A DNA stretch of 17,263 nt. Origin: CAYWTX01 sp964461295. GTDB taxonomy: Bacteria > Planctomycetota > Phycisphaerae > SM23-33. Made by a program: the position numbers and the translations under genes. The notes beneath the pieces are model-generated. The model worked only from the letters and a program-made list of their open reading frames with translations, had not been told where the DNA came from and ran no database searches. Position 1 is the first letter of the stretch. Each line of letters starts with the position of its first letter. The stretch covers positions 1 to 17,263 of the forward strand of contig CAYWTX010000284.1 of assembly GCA_964461295.1 (NCBI GenBank). The letters are read 5' to 3'. Below are positions 6,322 through 13,870 of the stretch, one piece after another.

Positions 6322-7398
6322 ATGCTTTCATACGAGAACCGCAATCGCGTCACCCTCAACCGCCTCAAGACGGTCTTCTTCGACTTCCCCGAATGGACCC
6401 CGGCCGCCGCGTACTTCCTCCCGGCCGTGTGGAAGAAGTACGGGCGCGACCTGGAGGACCTCGTCCTGTCGCACCCGCGACTGTGGCCGGGGCACAAGCG
6501 TCAGGACCCCTCGAGGTTCGGCGAAGTGACCGACGTGTTCATGAAGGCCGGGCGCTTCACGGACTGCTGGGGCGTGGTGTGGGAGAACGTGGCCGAGGGG
6601 CTGTCTTCCCATCCGGTCGCCGCCCCGCTGTCGGACTGGGACGCCCTGGAGAGCTATCGCCCGCCCGACGGGCTTCGCGACGGCCCGACCGGCCCGCGCG
6701 AGGACTGGAACGCGCTGGCCAGGCGCATGGCCGAGTCGCGAGCCGCCGGCGGCCTGGCCTCCGCCGGCCCGCTCATCCACGGCTTCATGTTCATGTATCT
6801 GTTCTACCTGCGCGGCTTCGAGAACTTCCTCATCGACGTCGCCACCGACGACCCCCGCCTGCCGCGGCTGATCAAGATGGTCGAAGACTACAACTTCGCC
6901 GTCATCCGCAAGACGCTGGAGTGCGGGGCCGAGTGGATCAGCTTCGGCGACGACCTGGGCATGCAGCACGCCCTGCCCATGAGCCCCGCCCACTGGCGAA
7001 AGTACATCAAGCCCTCCTACGACCGCCTGCTCGCCCCCTGCCGCCACGCCGGCGCGGCCGTGTACCTGCACACCGACGGCAAGATCGTCGAGATCATCCC
7101 CGACCTCGTCGAGGTGGGCGTGGACGTGCTGAACCCCCAGCTTCGCGGCAACGAACTGGAGGGGTGGGTGCGCGTAGCCAAGGGCAACGTCTGCCTCAAC
7201 CAGGACCTCGACCGCCAACTTTTCCCGTTCGCGACGCCCTCCCAACTTGCCGACCACGTGGCCGAGGTGCACGACGCCCTCCACGACCCCCGCGGCGGCC
7301 TGATGCTTGTGGCCGAGATTTCGCCCGACATCCCGCTGGCCAACATCGAGGCGATCGCCGCGGCTCTGGAGAAGGTGTGCAGGCTGCCCGAACTGTAG
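6322..7398 (+). CDS. Uroporphyrinogen decarboxylase-superfamily protein (methyltransferase-like)
   Basis: From the ATG at 6322 (AAAGGG 5 nt before it) the protein has 358 residues, the usual length of a UroD-type TIM barrel. It shows 'GFMFMYLFYLRGFENFLIDVATDDPRLPRLIKMVEDYNF', 'ECGAEWISFGDDLGMQHALPMSPAHWRKYIKPSYDRLL' and the barrel-end motif 'VYLHTDGKIVEIIPDLVEVG' followed by 'VDVLNPQ'. That combination is shared by corrinoid/CoM methyltransferase relatives (MtaA/MtbA type) and by many uncharacterised anaerobe and planctomycete proteins. The true HemE N-terminal substrate-binding pattern is not seen and no heme genes are nearby, so heme synthesis is unlikely. The substrate is unknown; methyl transfer or demethylation is the family-level guess. 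A hairpin terminator follows at 7435. Confidence 0.78.
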   Translation: MLSYENRNRVTLNRLKTVFFDFPEWTPAAAYFLPAVWKKYGRDLEDLVLSHPRLWPGHKRQDPSRFGEVTDVFMKAGRFTDCWGVVWENVAEGLSSHPVAAPLSDWDALESYRPPDGLRDGPTGPREDWNALARRMAESRAAGGLASAGPLIHGFMFMYLFYLRGFENFLIDVATDDPRLPRLIKMVEDYNFAVIRKTLECGAEWISFGDDLGMQHALPMSPAHWRKYIKPSYDRLLAPCRHAGAAVYLHTDGKIVEIIPDLVEVGVDVLNPQLRGNELEGWVRVAKGNVCLNQDLDRQLFPFATPSQLADHVAEVHDALHDPRGGLMLVAEISPDIPLANIEAIAAALEKVCRLPEL

Positions 7399-7434
7399 AA
7401 CGGCGGAGGACGTCCCTGCGCGGATCGGACGGTG

Positions 7435-7453
7435 CCGCGTCGTGTCGACGCGG
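7435..7453 (+). terminator. Terminator-like hairpin after the UroD-like gene
   Basis: CCGCGTCG-TGT-CGACGCGG is an 8-bp perfect stem with a 3-nt loop, 37 bp past the stop codon and followed by TTGCCTT. It separates the UroD-like gene from the xseA promoter. Confidence 0.5.
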
Positions 7454-7490
7454 TTGCCTTCGCTCAAGGCACGGCTTCCCGCGCGCATCA

Positions 7491-7519
7491 TTTCCCGCGC
7501 TGCCGCGCCTGGTTACAAT
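7491..7519 (+). promoter_or_regulatory. Candidate leaderless promoter of xseA
   Basis: TACAAT at 7514-7519 (5/6 to TATAAT) ends 6 nt before the xseA ATG at 7526. A 17-bp spacer separates it from TTTCCC (7491-7496, 3/6). Transcription would start on or next to the A of the ATG. This agrees with the absence of any purine-rich ribosome site before this start. The -35 box is weak. Confidence 0.4.
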
Positions 7520-7525
7520 GCCCCT

Positions 7526-9181
7526 ATGACGAACTCTCGGGGAGACAATCCCAGCTTCGATCCCGCCCGGGCGCGGCCGCCCAAACGCGGGCCCGGCCTG
7601 GGGCGCGACGTCACGGCCGACCTTCTCGGCGACGCGCGCACGCCCTTGCCCGTGACCCGGCTGATCGCCGCCATCAAGGACGCCATCGCCCATGCGTTCC
7701 CTCAGGCCGTGCTCGCCGTCGGCGAGATCAGCAACCTCAAGATGCACGCCAGCGGCCACGCGTACTTCTGCCTGAAGGATGCCTCCGCCAGCATCAGCGC
7801 GGTCATGTTCCGCTCGGAGGTGCAGCGGCTGCGGTTCCGCCCCGCTGACGGCATGGAGGTGGTGGTCGAGGGCCGCGTGGACCTCTACGACGTCCGCGGG
7901 CAACTCCAGCTTTACGTCCAGAGCATGGCGCCCCAGGGCGCCGGCGCCCTGGAACTGGCCTTCCGCCAGCTCAAGGAGAAGCTCCAGCTTGAGGGCCTGT
8001 TCGACCCCGCCCGCAAGAAGCCCCTCGCCCGCTACCCGCGGGCCATCGGCATCGTCACCAGCCCCTCCGGCGCCGCGGTTCGCGACATCCGCCGCACCCT
8101 CGCCCGCCGCTGGCCGGCCTCAACCGTCTACCTCGTGCCCGCCCTCGTCCAGGGCGAAGGCGCCGCCGAGCAGATCGCCCAGGCCGTGCGATCGCTCGAC
8201 GCCGAGGCGCCCCGCCTGCACATCGACACCATCATCGTCGCCCGCGGGGGCGGCAGCCTGGAGGACCTCTGGCCGTTCAACGAGGAGGTCGTCGCCCGCG
8301 CGATTTCCGCCAGCGGCACGCCCGTCATCAGCGGCGTGGGGCACGAGACCGACTTCACGATCGCCGACATGGTCGCCGACGTCCGCGCCGCCACACCCAC
8401 CGCCGCCGCCGAAATCGCCGTGCCCGACCAGGCGGCCGTGCGCCGCTCGCTGGTGGAGTGCGCCCTGCGACTGGAACGGCAGGCTGCGCGCCGGCTGCTG
8501 GATGCCCGCGCAGCCCTGCACGCCGTGGGTCGCAGCTCGGCGTTCAGCGACCCCGCCGCCCGCCTGCGGACGCAAGTGCAGCGGCTGGACGAGCTCTGGC
8601 ACCGGCTGCGGTCGGGCCTGCGCGGCGAACTCGCCGGCGGGCGACGGCGCCTGGAGCCGGCGGCCGAGGCACTGGCGGCCCTGCACCCGGCCCGGCTTGC
8701 CGAACGGGCGCGGGCGAACCTGGCCGCCGCGCTGGGCCGCCTGCGGTGGGTCCTCGGCGGACGAAGCAAACGCTCCGGCGACGACCTGGCCGAGACGGAC
8801 GCTCGGCTCCGGGCGGGCGACCCCCGCCACCGGCTGGCGCTGTCGCGGCAGAAGATCGACGCGGCCGAGAGGCAACTCGAGGCCATGAGCTACCGCTCCG
8901 TGTTGAGGCGCGGCTTCAGCGTCACCCGCGGCGAAGATGGAGCGATTCTGCGCGCCGTCGCCGACGTTCGCGCGGGACAGGGGATCGAAACGGAACTTGC
9001 GGATGGAACCTTCCGCAGTCGAACCGAAGGCGGAACGGATGAACACGGTCCGGGTTCGAGGCCTGCCCGCTTCCGCGGCGCAGATCCCCTTCCTTCTCCC
9101 CCTGCCCCGCGAAGACCCAAGAAGCCCCGCGGCGACCAGGACCCCACACTTTTTGGCTCACCCGACGAGGTACTGCTATGA
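7526..9181 (+). CDS. xseA: Exodeoxyribonuclease VII large subunit
   Basis: XseA is the catalytic subunit of exonuclease VII, which degrades single-stranded DNA from both ends in the cytoplasm together with several XseB subunits. The 551-residue protein starts MTNSRGDNPSFD. It has the OB-fold ('LPVTRLIAAIKDAI', 'AVGEISNLKMHASGHAYFCL', 'GMEVVVEGRVDLYDVRGQLQ'), then the catalytic domain with 'PRAIGIVTSPSGAAVRDI', 'IIVARGGGSLEDLWPFNEEV' and 'GVGHETDFTIADMVADVRAA'. A long Ala/Arg/Leu-rich coiled-coil region binds XseB, and 'YRSVLRRGFSVTR' lies near the C-terminus. It is about 100 residues longer than many homologues, through the coiled coil and a Pro-rich tail ending GSPDEVLL. The start has no ribosome site but a close -10 box. 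The stop overlaps the xseB start (ATGA at 9178-9181). Confidence 0.96.
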   Translation: MTNSRGDNPSFDPARARPPKRGPGLGRDVTADLLGDARTPLPVTRLIAAIKDAIAHAFPQAVLAVGEISNLKMHASGHAYFCLKDASASISAVMFRSEVQRLRFRPADGMEVVVEGRVDLYDVRGQLQLYVQSMAPQGAGALELAFRQLKEKLQLEGLFDPARKKPLARYPRAIGIVTSPSGAAVRDIRRTLARRWPASTVYLVPALVQGEGAAEQIAQAVRSLDAEAPRLHIDTIIVARGGGSLEDLWPFNEEVVARAISASGTPVISGVGHETDFTIADMVADVRAATPTAAAEIAVPDQAAVRRSLVECALRLERQAARRLLDARAALHAVGRSSAFSDPAARLRTQVQRLDELWHRLRSGLRGELAGGRRRLEPAAEALAALHPARLAERARANLAAALGRLRWVLGGRSKRSGDDLAETDARLRAGDPRHRLALSRQKIDAAERQLEAMSYRSVLRRGFSVTRGEDGAILRAVADVRAGQGIETELADGTFRSRTEGGTDEHGPGSRPARFRGADPLPSPPAPRRPKKPRGDQDPTLFGSPDEVLL

Positions 9182-9438
9182 GCGACAACCCGAGACTGAC
9201 GTTTGAAGAGGCCCTGCGGAAGCTGGAAGAGATCGTCGCCGCCATCGAAAGCGGCGAGGTGCCCCTGGAGGAGTCGATCGACAAGTACGCCGAGGGGATA
9301 CGCCTGGTGAAGCATTGCCGCGGCATCCTCGACAGGGCCGAAAAGAGGATCCAACTTCTCGCCAAGGGAGAGGGCGAGACATTGGGGCCCGCCGGCGAAC
9401 TGGAGGACCTCGTCGAGGAAGGTGAGGACGCGAGGTGA
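9178..9438 (+). CDS. xseB: Exodeoxyribonuclease VII small subunit
   Basis: The 86-residue protein shows the family signature: 'TFEEALRKLEEIVAAIESGE' then 'VPLEESIDKYAEGIRLVKHC' and 'RGILDRAEKRIQLL', a two-helix bundle. XseB binds the XseA coiled coil and is needed for exonuclease VII activity. The ATG overlaps the xseA stop, and GAGG sits 7 nt upstream inside xseA, so the pair is translationally coupled. The acidic C-terminal tail is normal. A UUCG hairpin terminator follows. Confidence 0.96.
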   Translation: MSDNPRLTFEEALRKLEEIVAAIESGEVPLEESIDKYAEGIRLVKHCRGILDRAEKRIQLLAKGEGETLGPAGELEDLVEEGEDAR

Positions 9439-9496
9439 GTTCCGCGCGCGATTTCGACGTGTCCCGATGCGTCTTGTCCCTTGTTCCTGAGGCCCG

Positions 9497-9510
9497 CCCG
9501 CTTCGGCGGG
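9497..9510 (+). terminator. UUCG-tetraloop terminator after xseAB
   Basis: CCCGC-TTCG-GCGGG forms a 5-bp GC stem closed by a C-G pair around the very stable TTCG tetraloop, 58 bp after the xseB stop. A pyrimidine-rich run (TAGGTCTTCCCCGCTTCTTC) follows. The rest of the gap to 9620 holds the thioesterase promoter. Confidence 0.65.
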
Positions 9511-9584
9511 TAGGTCTTCCCCGCTTCTTCTTTCCTTCGCGCGATGCGTGGTCTCTCCCCACCGCAGGCGTGCGAACCATGCGC

Positions 9585-9613
9585 TTGTCAGTCCGGCCGG
9601 AATCTGCTAGAAG
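9585..9613 (+). promoter_or_regulatory. Candidate leaderless promoter of the thioesterase gene
   Basis: TTGTCA (9585-9590, 5/6) is followed by a 17-bp spacer and TAGAAG (9608-9613, 4/6). A TG one base before the -10 box makes it an extended -10. The box ends 7 nt before the ATG at 9621, so transcription would begin at or beside the start codon. No ribosome site is present. This probably drives the thioesterase and perhaps the ior genes. Confidence 0.5.
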
Positions 9614-9620
9614 AGCCGCC

Positions 9621-10037
9621 ATGCCCCCCGCGGGAAGCGTCTGTCATCTTCGCGTTCGCTACAGCGAGACCGATCAGATGGGCACGTTCTACAACTCGCG
9701 AGCCCTGGAGTGGTTCGAGTGCGGGCGTACCGAGCACCTGCGAGCCATCGGCGTGCCCTACGCCGACATGGAACGTCGCGGCGTCCTCCTGCCCCTCATC
9801 GAGGCGCACGTCGAGTACCTCGGGCGCGCGCGATACGACGACGAACTCGCCGTGGCGACGACGGCCGCGCTGTCCGGCCGGGCGCGCCTGCGGTTTGACA
9901 TCGAGATCACCCACGCCGCCGGCGGGGCGGGCGTGGCCAGAGGCTACACCGTGCATGCCATCGCCGGGCCGGAAGGCAGAGCGATCCGTCCCCCGGCCTG
10001 GCTGGCGGAGAAGTTCGCGGCCGATGACAACCGGTAG
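9621..10037 (+). CDS. Hotdog-fold acyl-CoA thioesterase (4HBT/YbgC family)
   Basis: The 138-residue protein has the 4-hydroxybenzoyl-CoA thioesterase-type N-terminus 'LRVRYSETDQMGTFYNSRA' then 'LEWFECGRTEHLRAIGVPYAD'. Asp18 of 'ETDQMG' is at the catalytic position of the YbgC/4HBT family. The hotdog core continues with 'HVEYLGRARYDDELAVATTA' and 'RLRFDIEITHAAGGAGVARG'. The enzyme hydrolyses acyl- or aryl-CoA in the cytoplasm. Its place before iorAB and two arylacetate-CoA ligases suggests it acts on arylacetyl-CoA, releasing CoA, but a Tol-Pal/YbgC-like role cannot be excluded. The ATG at 9621 is preferred because the upstream open frame has no family similarity. Confidence 0.85.
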   Translation: MPPAGSVCHLRVRYSETDQMGTFYNSRALEWFECGRTEHLRAIGVPYADMERRGVLLPLIEAHVEYLGRARYDDELAVATTAALSGRARLRFDIEITHAAGGAGVARGYTVHAIAGPEGRAIRPPAWLAEKFAADDNR

Positions 10038-10040
10038 ACT

Positions 10041-10100
10041 TTTCGCCGCTTGCGGCCTAGCGTGTGGCCGTGCGAGCGTCGCTGAACCGCAAGCGGAAGT
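10041..10100. repeat. CCGCTTGCGG inverted-repeat element between thioesterase and iorA
   Basis: CCGCTTGCGG (10046-10055) and its exact complement CCGCAAGCGG (10087-10096) are themselves nearly palindromic. TAGCG (10058-10062) faces CGCT (10080-10083), extending the stem. It fills most of the 108-bp gap, beginning 3 bp after the thioesterase stop. The design looks like a planctomycete-type intergenic repeat, from memory. The remaining 45 bp before iorA show no further signal beyond the ribosome site. Confidence 0.6.
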
Positions 10101-10145
10101 CGCGCGACGGAACCGGAACCGAGTGACTGCTCCATGGAGTGTGGA

Positions 10146-11759
10146 ATGACCGGCGATCGCATGCTGCTGAGCGGCAACGAGGCTGTGGCCCGCGCAGCCA
10201 TCGACTGCGGCGTGGCCCTGGGGACGGGCTATCCGGGCACGCCCTCGACCGAAATCCTGGAGAGCTTCTCCGAGTTGGGCGGCAAGGCCCAGTGGGCGCC
10301 CAACGAGAAGGTCGCCCTCGAGGTCGGCCTCGGCGCCGCCTTCGCCGGCGCCCGCGCCCTGGTCACCATGAAGCACGTCGGCCTCAACGTCGCCGCAGAC
10401 CCGCTCTTCACCGCCGCCTACACCGGCGTCAAGGGCGGGCTGGTCATCGTCTCGGCCGACGACCCGGGCATGGCCTCCAGCCAGAACGAGCAGGACAACC
10501 GCCGCTATGCCCTGGCCGCGGGCGTGCCGATGCTCGAGCCGGCCGACAGCCAGGAATCGTACGATCTCCTCGCCCGCGCGATGGAGATATCCGAGCGCTG
10601 GGGCGTGCCCGTCCTCCTGCGGACCACCACCCGCGTGTGCCACTCCAAGACCATCGCCCGCACGCGCGAGCAGCCCAAGCCCGCACAGCCGCCGACGTTC
10701 GACTGCGACATCACCCGGCACGTGATGGTGCCCGGCAACGCCCGTCCCGCCCACCGCAGGCTGCGGGCCAGGCTGGCGGAGATCGCCGCGTGGAACGAGA
10801 CCAGCGACCTCAACCCGGTCCTCCAAGGCAGAGGCAGGCTCGGAATCATCGCTTCGGGCATCGCGTTCATGCACGCCCGCGAGGCCGCCCCGGAGGCGCC
10901 GATCCTGAAACTGGAGATGACCCACCCTCTGCCGATCGAGAAGATCCGCCGCTTCGTCAAGGGCGTCAAGCGCTGCCTCGTCATCGAGGAAGGCGACCCC
11001 TACCTCGTCGAGTCGCTCCGCTCCTCCGGCATCGACGTCGAGGGCAAGCCGGAGATGTACCGCTTCGGCGAGCTGAACGTCGAGCGTGTTCGCCGAATCC
11101 TCGCCGGCGACACCACGCCCGAGCCGGCCCCGCCCAAGGGCAAGCCCCCGCAACTGTGCCCCGGCTGCCCGCACCGCATCGCCTTCGAACTCCTCCGCGG
11201 CATGAACTGCATCGTGGCCGGCGACATCGGCTGCTACACGCTCGGCTGCCTGCCCCCCTACGCCGCCCTGCACACCTGCGTGTGCATGGGTGCGGCCCTG
11301 GGCGTCGGGCTGGGCCTGCGCCACGCCCTGGGCCCCGACCAGGCCCGCCGAGTCGTCAGCGTCATCGGCGACAGCACGTTCGTCCACAGCGGCATCACCG
11401 GCCTGGTCGAGATGGTCTACAACCCCCCGCCCACCGGCCACGTGCTGATGATCCTCGACAACGGCACCACGGCCATGACCGGCTTGCAGGAGCACCCCGG
11501 CACCGGGCGCACGCTGGACCACCAGGCCACCGGCCGCGTAATCTTCGAGGACCTCGCCCGCGCCTTGGGCGTGCGGCGTGTGTTCGTGATCGACCCGGTC
11601 AAGGCGCCCGACGAACTGGAGCGGGTGCTCCGCGAGAGCCTGGCCGCCGACGATCTGTCGGTGATCGTCGCCCGCCGCCCGTGTCTGCTGGCCGCCAAGA
11701 GGATCAAGGAGTACGAAGCCGCCGCGGGCGCAGCCTGCGCCGGCGAGGCGAAGGAGTGA
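10146..11759 (+). CDS. iorA: Indolepyruvate:ferredoxin oxidoreductase alpha subunit, without the C-terminal ferredoxin domain
   Basis: IorA binds thiamine diphosphate and, with IorB, converts an aryl pyruvate plus CoA to arylacetyl-CoA, CO2 and reduced ferredoxin in the cytoplasm. The 537-residue protein has the pyrimidine-binding domain ('LLSGNEAVARAAIDCGVALG', 'TGYPGTPSTEIL'), a middle domain, the motif CPGCPHR from Cys338, then the TPP domain with 'GDIGCYTLGCLPPYAALHTC' from 359 and 'GDSTFVHSGITGL' from 408 leading to 'LDNGTTAMTG'. Most IorA proteins end with a ferredoxin domain carrying two [4Fe-4S] clusters. This one ends about 25 residues after 'ARRPCLLA' with only one more Cys. The ATG at 10146 is preferred over 10134 because GGAG is 6 nt before it. 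The repeat element after the stop is followed by iorB. Confidence 0.93.
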   Translation: MTGDRMLLSGNEAVARAAIDCGVALGTGYPGTPSTEILESFSELGGKAQWAPNEKVALEVGLGAAFAGARALVTMKHVGLNVAADPLFTAAYTGVKGGLVIVSADDPGMASSQNEQDNRRYALAAGVPMLEPADSQESYDLLARAMEISERWGVPVLLRTTTRVCHSKTIARTREQPKPAQPPTFDCDITRHVMVPGNARPAHRRLRARLAEIAAWNETSDLNPVLQGRGRLGIIASGIAFMHAREAAPEAPILKLEMTHPLPIEKIRRFVKGVKRCLVIEEGDPYLVESLRSSGIDVEGKPEMYRFGELNVERVRRILAGDTTPEPAPPKGKPPQLCPGCPHRIAFELLRGMNCIVAGDIGCYTLGCLPPYAALHTCVCMGAALGVGLGLRHALGPDQARRVVSVIGDSTFVHSGITGLVEMVYNPPPTGHVLMILDNGTTAMTGLQEHPGTGRTLDHQATGRVIFEDLARALGVRRVFVIDPVKAPDELERVLRESLAADDLSVIVARRPCLLAAKRIKEYEAAAGAACAGEAKE

Positions 11760-11768
11760 GAAACAAGT

Positions 11769-11870
11769 GCCACACAGAGGCGCGGAGAGACAGAGGTAAG
11801 AAGAGGCTGTTTCTCTGAAGGAACAACTCTTTCTCCTTCCGATCTCCGTCCCTCTGCGCCTCTGTGTGGC
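11769..11870. repeat. Large inverted-repeat element between iorA and iorB
   Basis: GCCACACAGAGGCGC (11769-11783) and GCGCCTCTGTGTGGC (11856-11870) are a perfect 15-bp inverted repeat. Flanking ACAAG/CTTGT extends it outward. Inside, the purine-rich strand after the left arm pairs imperfectly with the pyrimidine-rich strand before the right arm, making arms of about 40 bp. It fills nearly the whole 135-bp gap. The iorB ribosome site lies just outside. Such a cacagaggc-type intergenic repeat resembles families I recall from planctomycetes and verrucomicrobia. Confidence 0.7.
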
Positions 11871-11894
11871 GTCTTGTGTTCGCAAGGAAGAACG

Positions 11895-12383
11895 ATGCCA
11901 GATTCCAAAGTCGTCAACGTGGTCTTCGCCGGGCTGGGCGGACAGGGCGTGCTGAAGGCCTCTGACATCCTCGCCGAGGCGGCCTTCCGCGCCGGGCGCG
12001 ACGTCAAGAAAGCCGAAGTCCACGGCATGAGCCAGCGCGGCGGGTCCGTCACCAGCGACGTCCGCTTCGGGCCCAGGGTGCTCAGCCCCATGGTGCCCCT
12101 CGGCGAGGCCGACTACCTCGTCGTCCTGGAACCCACCCAGGTGGAGAACAACCAGCACCTGCTGCGGGCAGGCGGGGTGATGATCACCCCCGACCGCATC
12201 GACCCGGAGAAGCTGGCCAGCAGCCGCAGCCTCAACATCGCCATGCTCGGCATCCTCAGCGCGTACCTGGACGTGCCCGAAGGCGACTGGCTCTCGGCCG
12301 TGAGGGCCAACCTGCCGCCCAAGGTGCACGAAGCCAACGAGCAGGCGTTCGCGATGGGACGCTCGGTCGTCACCGAGAAGTGA
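11895..12383 (+). CDS. iorB: Indolepyruvate:ferredoxin oxidoreductase beta subunit
   Basis: The 162-residue protein is the gamma-domain type subunit that partners IorA. It opens MPDSKVVNVVFAGLGGQGVL with the conserved GLGGQGV turn, and has 'AGRDVKKAEVHGMSQRGGSV' (the HGMSQRGG motif), 'GEADYLVVLEPTQVENNQHL' and 'NIAMLGILSAYL'. The start at 11895 has AAGGAAG just upstream. An earlier in-frame TTG at 11874 would extend into the repeat element and is rejected. The protein is slightly shorter than the roughly 190 residues of many homologues. The gene is separated from iorA by a large hairpin repeat but is clearly functionally paired with it. Confidence 0.94.
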   Translation: MPDSKVVNVVFAGLGGQGVLKASDILAEAAFRAGRDVKKAEVHGMSQRGGSVTSDVRFGPRVLSPMVPLGEADYLVVLEPTQVENNQHLLRAGGVMITPDRIDPEKLASSRSLNIAMLGILSAYLDVPEGDWLSAVRANLPPKVHEANEQAFAMGRSVVTEK

Positions 12384-12391
12384 CGACGGGA

Positions 12392-12454
12392 AGTGTCCAG
12401 GGACGGGTGTCGAGCGTCGGGAAGGATGCCCGGGCCTCCTCGACACGGGACACT
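12392..12454. repeat. Compound inverted repeat between iorB and the first ligase
   Basis: AGTGTCC (12392-12398) pairs with GGACACT (12448-12454) and GTGTCGAG (12407-12414) pairs with CTCGACAC (12439-12446). The two nested pairs form one imperfect stem-loop that begins 9 bp after the iorB stop. A second copy of the CTCGACAC word adjoins at 12453-12460. The remaining 50 bp hold the ligase promoter candidate. Confidence 0.6.
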
Positions 12455-12482
12455 CGACACGGCCGCGGTGGTGAAGCACAAT
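12454..12482 (+). promoter_or_regulatory. Candidate promoter of the first phenylacetate-CoA ligase
   Basis: TCGACA (12454-12459, 5/6) is followed by a 17-bp spacer and CACAAT (12477-12482, 4/6), giving a leader of about 26 nt before the ATG at 12515. The -35 box lies in the right end of the hairpin repeat, so the repeat may supply it. Weak evidence. Confidence 0.35.
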
Positions 12483-12514
12483 TCGGGCATACGCGATCTG
12501 ACAGGGAGAATCCT

Positions 12515-13852
12515 ATGATCCACAGCCGTTCGTCCAAGGCTTCCGCCAGCGGGTACCATCCCGCCAGCGCCCCCGACTACCTGCCGGCCGATCGGCTGCG
12601 GGAGCTCCAGCTCGAGCGCATGCGGCGGATGGTGCGCCGCGCGTACGACCACCAGGCCCTCTACCGCAAGCGGATGGACGAGCGGGGCGTCAAGCCCGAC
12701 GACATCGGCTCGCTGGAGGACGTGGCCGCCCTTCCGTTCACCGTGAAGAACGACCTGCGCGAGACGTACCCGTTCGGCCTGTTCGCCAGCGACGTGCACG
12801 ACGTCGTCCGCCTGCACGCCTCCAGCGGGACGACGGGCAAGCCGATCGTCGTGGCCTACACGCAGAGCGACATCAACGTATGGGCCGAGGTGATGGTGCG
12901 CACCTTCGCCGCCTGCGGATGCGGGCGGGGCGACATCATTCAGAACGCCTACGGCTACGGGTTGTTCACCGGCGGGCTGGGCGCCCACTACGGCGCCGAG
13001 GCCCTCGGCGCGACGGTGATCCCGATCTCCGGCGGCAACACCGAGCGGCAGATCATGGTCCTGAAGGACTTCGGCACGACGGCCATCTGCTGCACCCCGA
13101 GCTACTTCCTGCACATCATCGAGCGGGCGGGCGAGATGGGCATCGACCTGCGCGACCTGCCGCTGCGGGCCGGCATCTTCGGCGCCGAGCCCTGGTCGCA
13201 AGCCATGCGCAAGTGGGCCCAGGAGCACAGCGGCATCCGCGCCTACGACATCTACGGGCTCAGCGAGATCATCGGGCCCGGCGTCGCCAGCGAGTGCTCC
13301 GAGCAGGCCGGGCTGCACATCTTCGAGGACTACTTCTACCCCGAGATCATCGACCCCACCACCCAGGCCGTGCTGGAGGGCGGGCAGGAAGGCGAACTGG
13401 TGCTCACGACGCTGAGCAAGCAGGCCATGCCCATGATCCGCTACCGCACGCGCGACATCACGCAGTTGGAGACGGCCCCGTGCCCCTGCGGACGGACCAT
13501 CCGGCGCATCCGCCGCATCGGGCGCCGTAGCGACGACATGTTCATCATCCGCGGCGTCAACGTGTTTCCCTCGCAGGTGGAGACGGCCCTGCTGGCCGTC
13601 GAAGGCACGCTGCCGCACTACCAGATCGTCCTGACCCGCGAGAAGAACCTGGACATGATGGAAGTGCAGATCGAGGTGACGGCCGAGGTGTTCAGCGACC
13701 GCATCGGCGCGATGGAGGCCCTTCAGGCCAAGCTGTCGCACGCCATCGAGAACATCCTGGGCATCCACGCGAAGGTGAGCCTCGTCCAGCCGCACACGAT
13801 CCAGCGCTCGGAGGGCAAGGCCAAACGCGTGATCGACAAGAGGAAGTTCTGA
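12515..13852 (+). CDS. paaK: Phenylacetate-CoA ligase (AMP-forming), copy 1
   Basis: The 445-residue protein belongs to the adenylate-forming PaaK family, which joins CoA to phenylacetate or similar aryl acids with ATP going to AMP and PPi. Residues 103-110 form the P-loop-like SSGTTGKP, followed by 'QNAYGYGLFTGGLGAHYGAE', 'CTPSYFLHIIERAGEM', 'YGLSEIIGPGVASEC', 'RYRTRDIT', 'RSDDMFIIRGVNVFPSQVE' and the C-terminal catalytic Lys region 'SEGKAKRVIDKRKF'. A four-Cys-like 'APCPCGRTIRRI' patch is present as in other PaaKs. The start ATG has AGGGAG 6 nt upstream. In an IOR cluster the enzyme may work in either direction. It is clearly paralogous to the ligase at 14578 but strongly diverged, so the duplication is old and substrates may differ. 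Confidence 0.93.
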   Translation: MIHSRSSKASASGYHPASAPDYLPADRLRELQLERMRRMVRRAYDHQALYRKRMDERGVKPDDIGSLEDVAALPFTVKNDLRETYPFGLFASDVHDVVRLHASSGTTGKPIVVAYTQSDINVWAEVMVRTFAACGCGRGDIIQNAYGYGLFTGGLGAHYGAEALGATVIPISGGNTERQIMVLKDFGTTAICCTPSYFLHIIERAGEMGIDLRDLPLRAGIFGAEPWSQAMRKWAQEHSGIRAYDIYGLSEIIGPGVASECSEQAGLHIFEDYFYPEIIDPTTQAVLEGGQEGELVLTTLSKQAMPMIRYRTRDITQLETAPCPCGRTIRRIRRIGRRSDDMFIIRGVNVFPSQVETALLAVEGTLPHYQIVLTREKNLDMMEVQIEVTAEVFSDRIGAMEALQAKLSHAIENILGIHAKVSLVQPHTIQRSEGKAKRVIDKRKF

Positions 13853-13870
13853 TGAGTGGCGGGTTGGTTA

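Noticed and set aside
6322..7398. HemE (heme uroporphyrinogen decarboxylase)
   Set aside because: The barrel-end motif fits the whole superfamily, but the HemE N-terminal pattern and any heme gene neighbours are missing.
9588..12479. 963-codon open frame on the minus strand
   Set aside because: It lies antisense to the thioesterase, iorA and iorB genes, which have strong family motifs. Long antisense frames are common in GC-rich DNA, and its protein is low-complexity and unlike any known family.
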